Origin: a bacterium
GTDB lineage: Bacteria; Sumerlaeota; Sumerlaeia; UBA8349
Direction: 5' to 3'
NCBI GenBank assembly: GCA_013203855.1
Contig: JABMPG010000356.1
Coordinates: forward strand, 1 to 5,969
Length of the DNA: 5,969 nt
Part shown: in pieces, positions 5,428-5,969 of the stretch
Layout of the letters: each line of letters begins with the position of its first letter
How positions within the stretch are numbered: position 1 is the first letter of the stretch
Made by a program: the position numbers and the translations under genes
The notes under the pieces: model-generated
The model's database searches: none
What the model saw: the letters and a program-made list of their open reading frames with translations, nothing else
Told to the model about the DNA's origin: nothing

Positions 5428-5969
5428 GCCTTACTACCTTCTGTCCGCCCGCCGATTCCCTGCAGGAGCACTTGGCGAACATCGTCTACGCTACCATCTC
5501 CCGCAACTTGAATCAAGACCTCTTTTTTCTCATAGTACGCCAGTAGCGGAACAGTCTGGCTATGGTAGACCGACAACCGCTCGCGGAGGGTCTCCTCGGT
5601 GTCGTCTTTGCGCTGCGTCAGATCACTGCCGCAGCGGTCGCACTTGCCTTCAGTCTTCGGCGGGTCGAAATAGATGTTGAAAGCGCCGGGGCAACCCGGG
5701 CTCGCGCAGAGCCGGCGGCCGGTAACTCGTTTGACGAGAACCTCGTCGGGAACTTCAAGGACGGCGGCGGCGTCAATCTGGAGGCCGAACTCGGCCAGAG
5801 TCGCGTCAAGGAAGCCAGCCTGCTGGAGATTGCGGGGGTAGCCATCAAAGAGGATGCCTTTGCCCTCGCGCTGCATCTCGGCGACTTTTTCCCGGACGAT
5901 GGCGCCGACAAGGTCGTCGGGCACAAGCTTGCCCTCGGCCATCAGGGATTGGGCCTTTTTGCCCAGTTC
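5424..5969 (-). CDS. adk: Adenylate kinase, zinc-lid type (N-terminus outside window)
   Basis: Adenylate kinase interconverts ATP + AMP and 2 ADP in the cytosol. The frame is open to the window edge; 181 residues are visible, beginning ELGKKAQSL. Compared with E. coli Adk about 43 residues are missing, including the P-loop. Visible are GKLVPDDLV, the AMP-site motif FDGYPRNLQQAGF (41-53), the VTGRRL entry to the lid, and the TQRKDDTEETLRERL segment with catalytic Arg/Asp residues. The lid (about 86-121 of the visible part) carries Cys at 88, 93, 110 and 113, a zinc site of the form CX4C...CX2C. Zinc-lid enzymes more often have CX2C in the first half-site. The ATG at 5942 is internal, since family sequence continues upstream of it. 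The stop overlaps the map start. Confidence 0.96.
   Translation of the reverse strand, partial: ELGKKAQSLMAEGKLVPDDLVGAIVREKVAEMQREGKGILFDGYPRNLQQAGFLDATLAEFGLQIDAAAVLEVPDEVLVKRVTGRRLCASPGCPGAFNIYFDPPKTEGKCDRCGSDLTQRKDDTEETLRERLSVYHSQTVPLLAYYEKKEVLIQVAGDGSVDDVRQVLLQGIGGRTEGSKA

Noticed and set aside
4414..5511. Long plus-strand open frame (365 codons) antisense to infA and map
   Set aside because: It crosses two highly conserved minus-strand genes and encodes no recognisable domain, so it is a composition shadow.

Overview
This window is the distal end of a bacterial ribosomal-protein gene cluster (the end of the spc operon and the alpha operon). It lies entirely on the minus strand, followed by a guanylate kinase gene. 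On the plus strand it meets the tail of a hybrid sensor histidine kinase. The DNA is GC-rich and tightly packed. Good Shine-Dalgarno (SD) sequences precede most genes, so this is a bacterium. The proteins are clearly bacterial but do not fix a phylum. A receiver-bearing kinase of this type, a zinc-lid adenylate kinase and an alpha operon without rpsD together fit several uncultured or PVC-like lineages. That placement is a weak inference.

Layout, read along the minus strand from the right edge: adk (5' end outside the window), map, infA, rpmJ, rpsM, rpsK, rpoA, rplQ, then a strong intrinsic terminator at 1843-1887. Gaps inside this run are a 4-base stop/start overlap (adk/map), 6, 17, 13, 36, 86 and 6 bases. 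Cotranscription as one long mRNA is therefore very likely. After the terminator a gene-free stretch of about 250 bases holds a candidate promoter for gmk, which appears to be its own transcription unit. gmk ends three bases from the stop codon of the convergent plus-strand kinase gene.

The genes join translation start (IF1), ribosome structure (L36, S13, S11, L17), N-terminal methionine removal (MAP), transcription (RNA polymerase alpha) and nucleotide balance (Adk, Gmk). This is the standard growth-linked set.

Points that depart from the textbook are local. rpsD is missing from its usual place between rpsK and rpoA, where an 86-base spacer carries two hairpins. rpsM must start at TTG. The infA SD is only two bases from its ATG. 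The adenylate kinase lid has a CX4C first zinc half-site. The kinase gene has an apparent one-base deletion in a T run. I see no mobile element, CRISPR array, tRNA or rRNA, and no evidence for a previously undescribed system.
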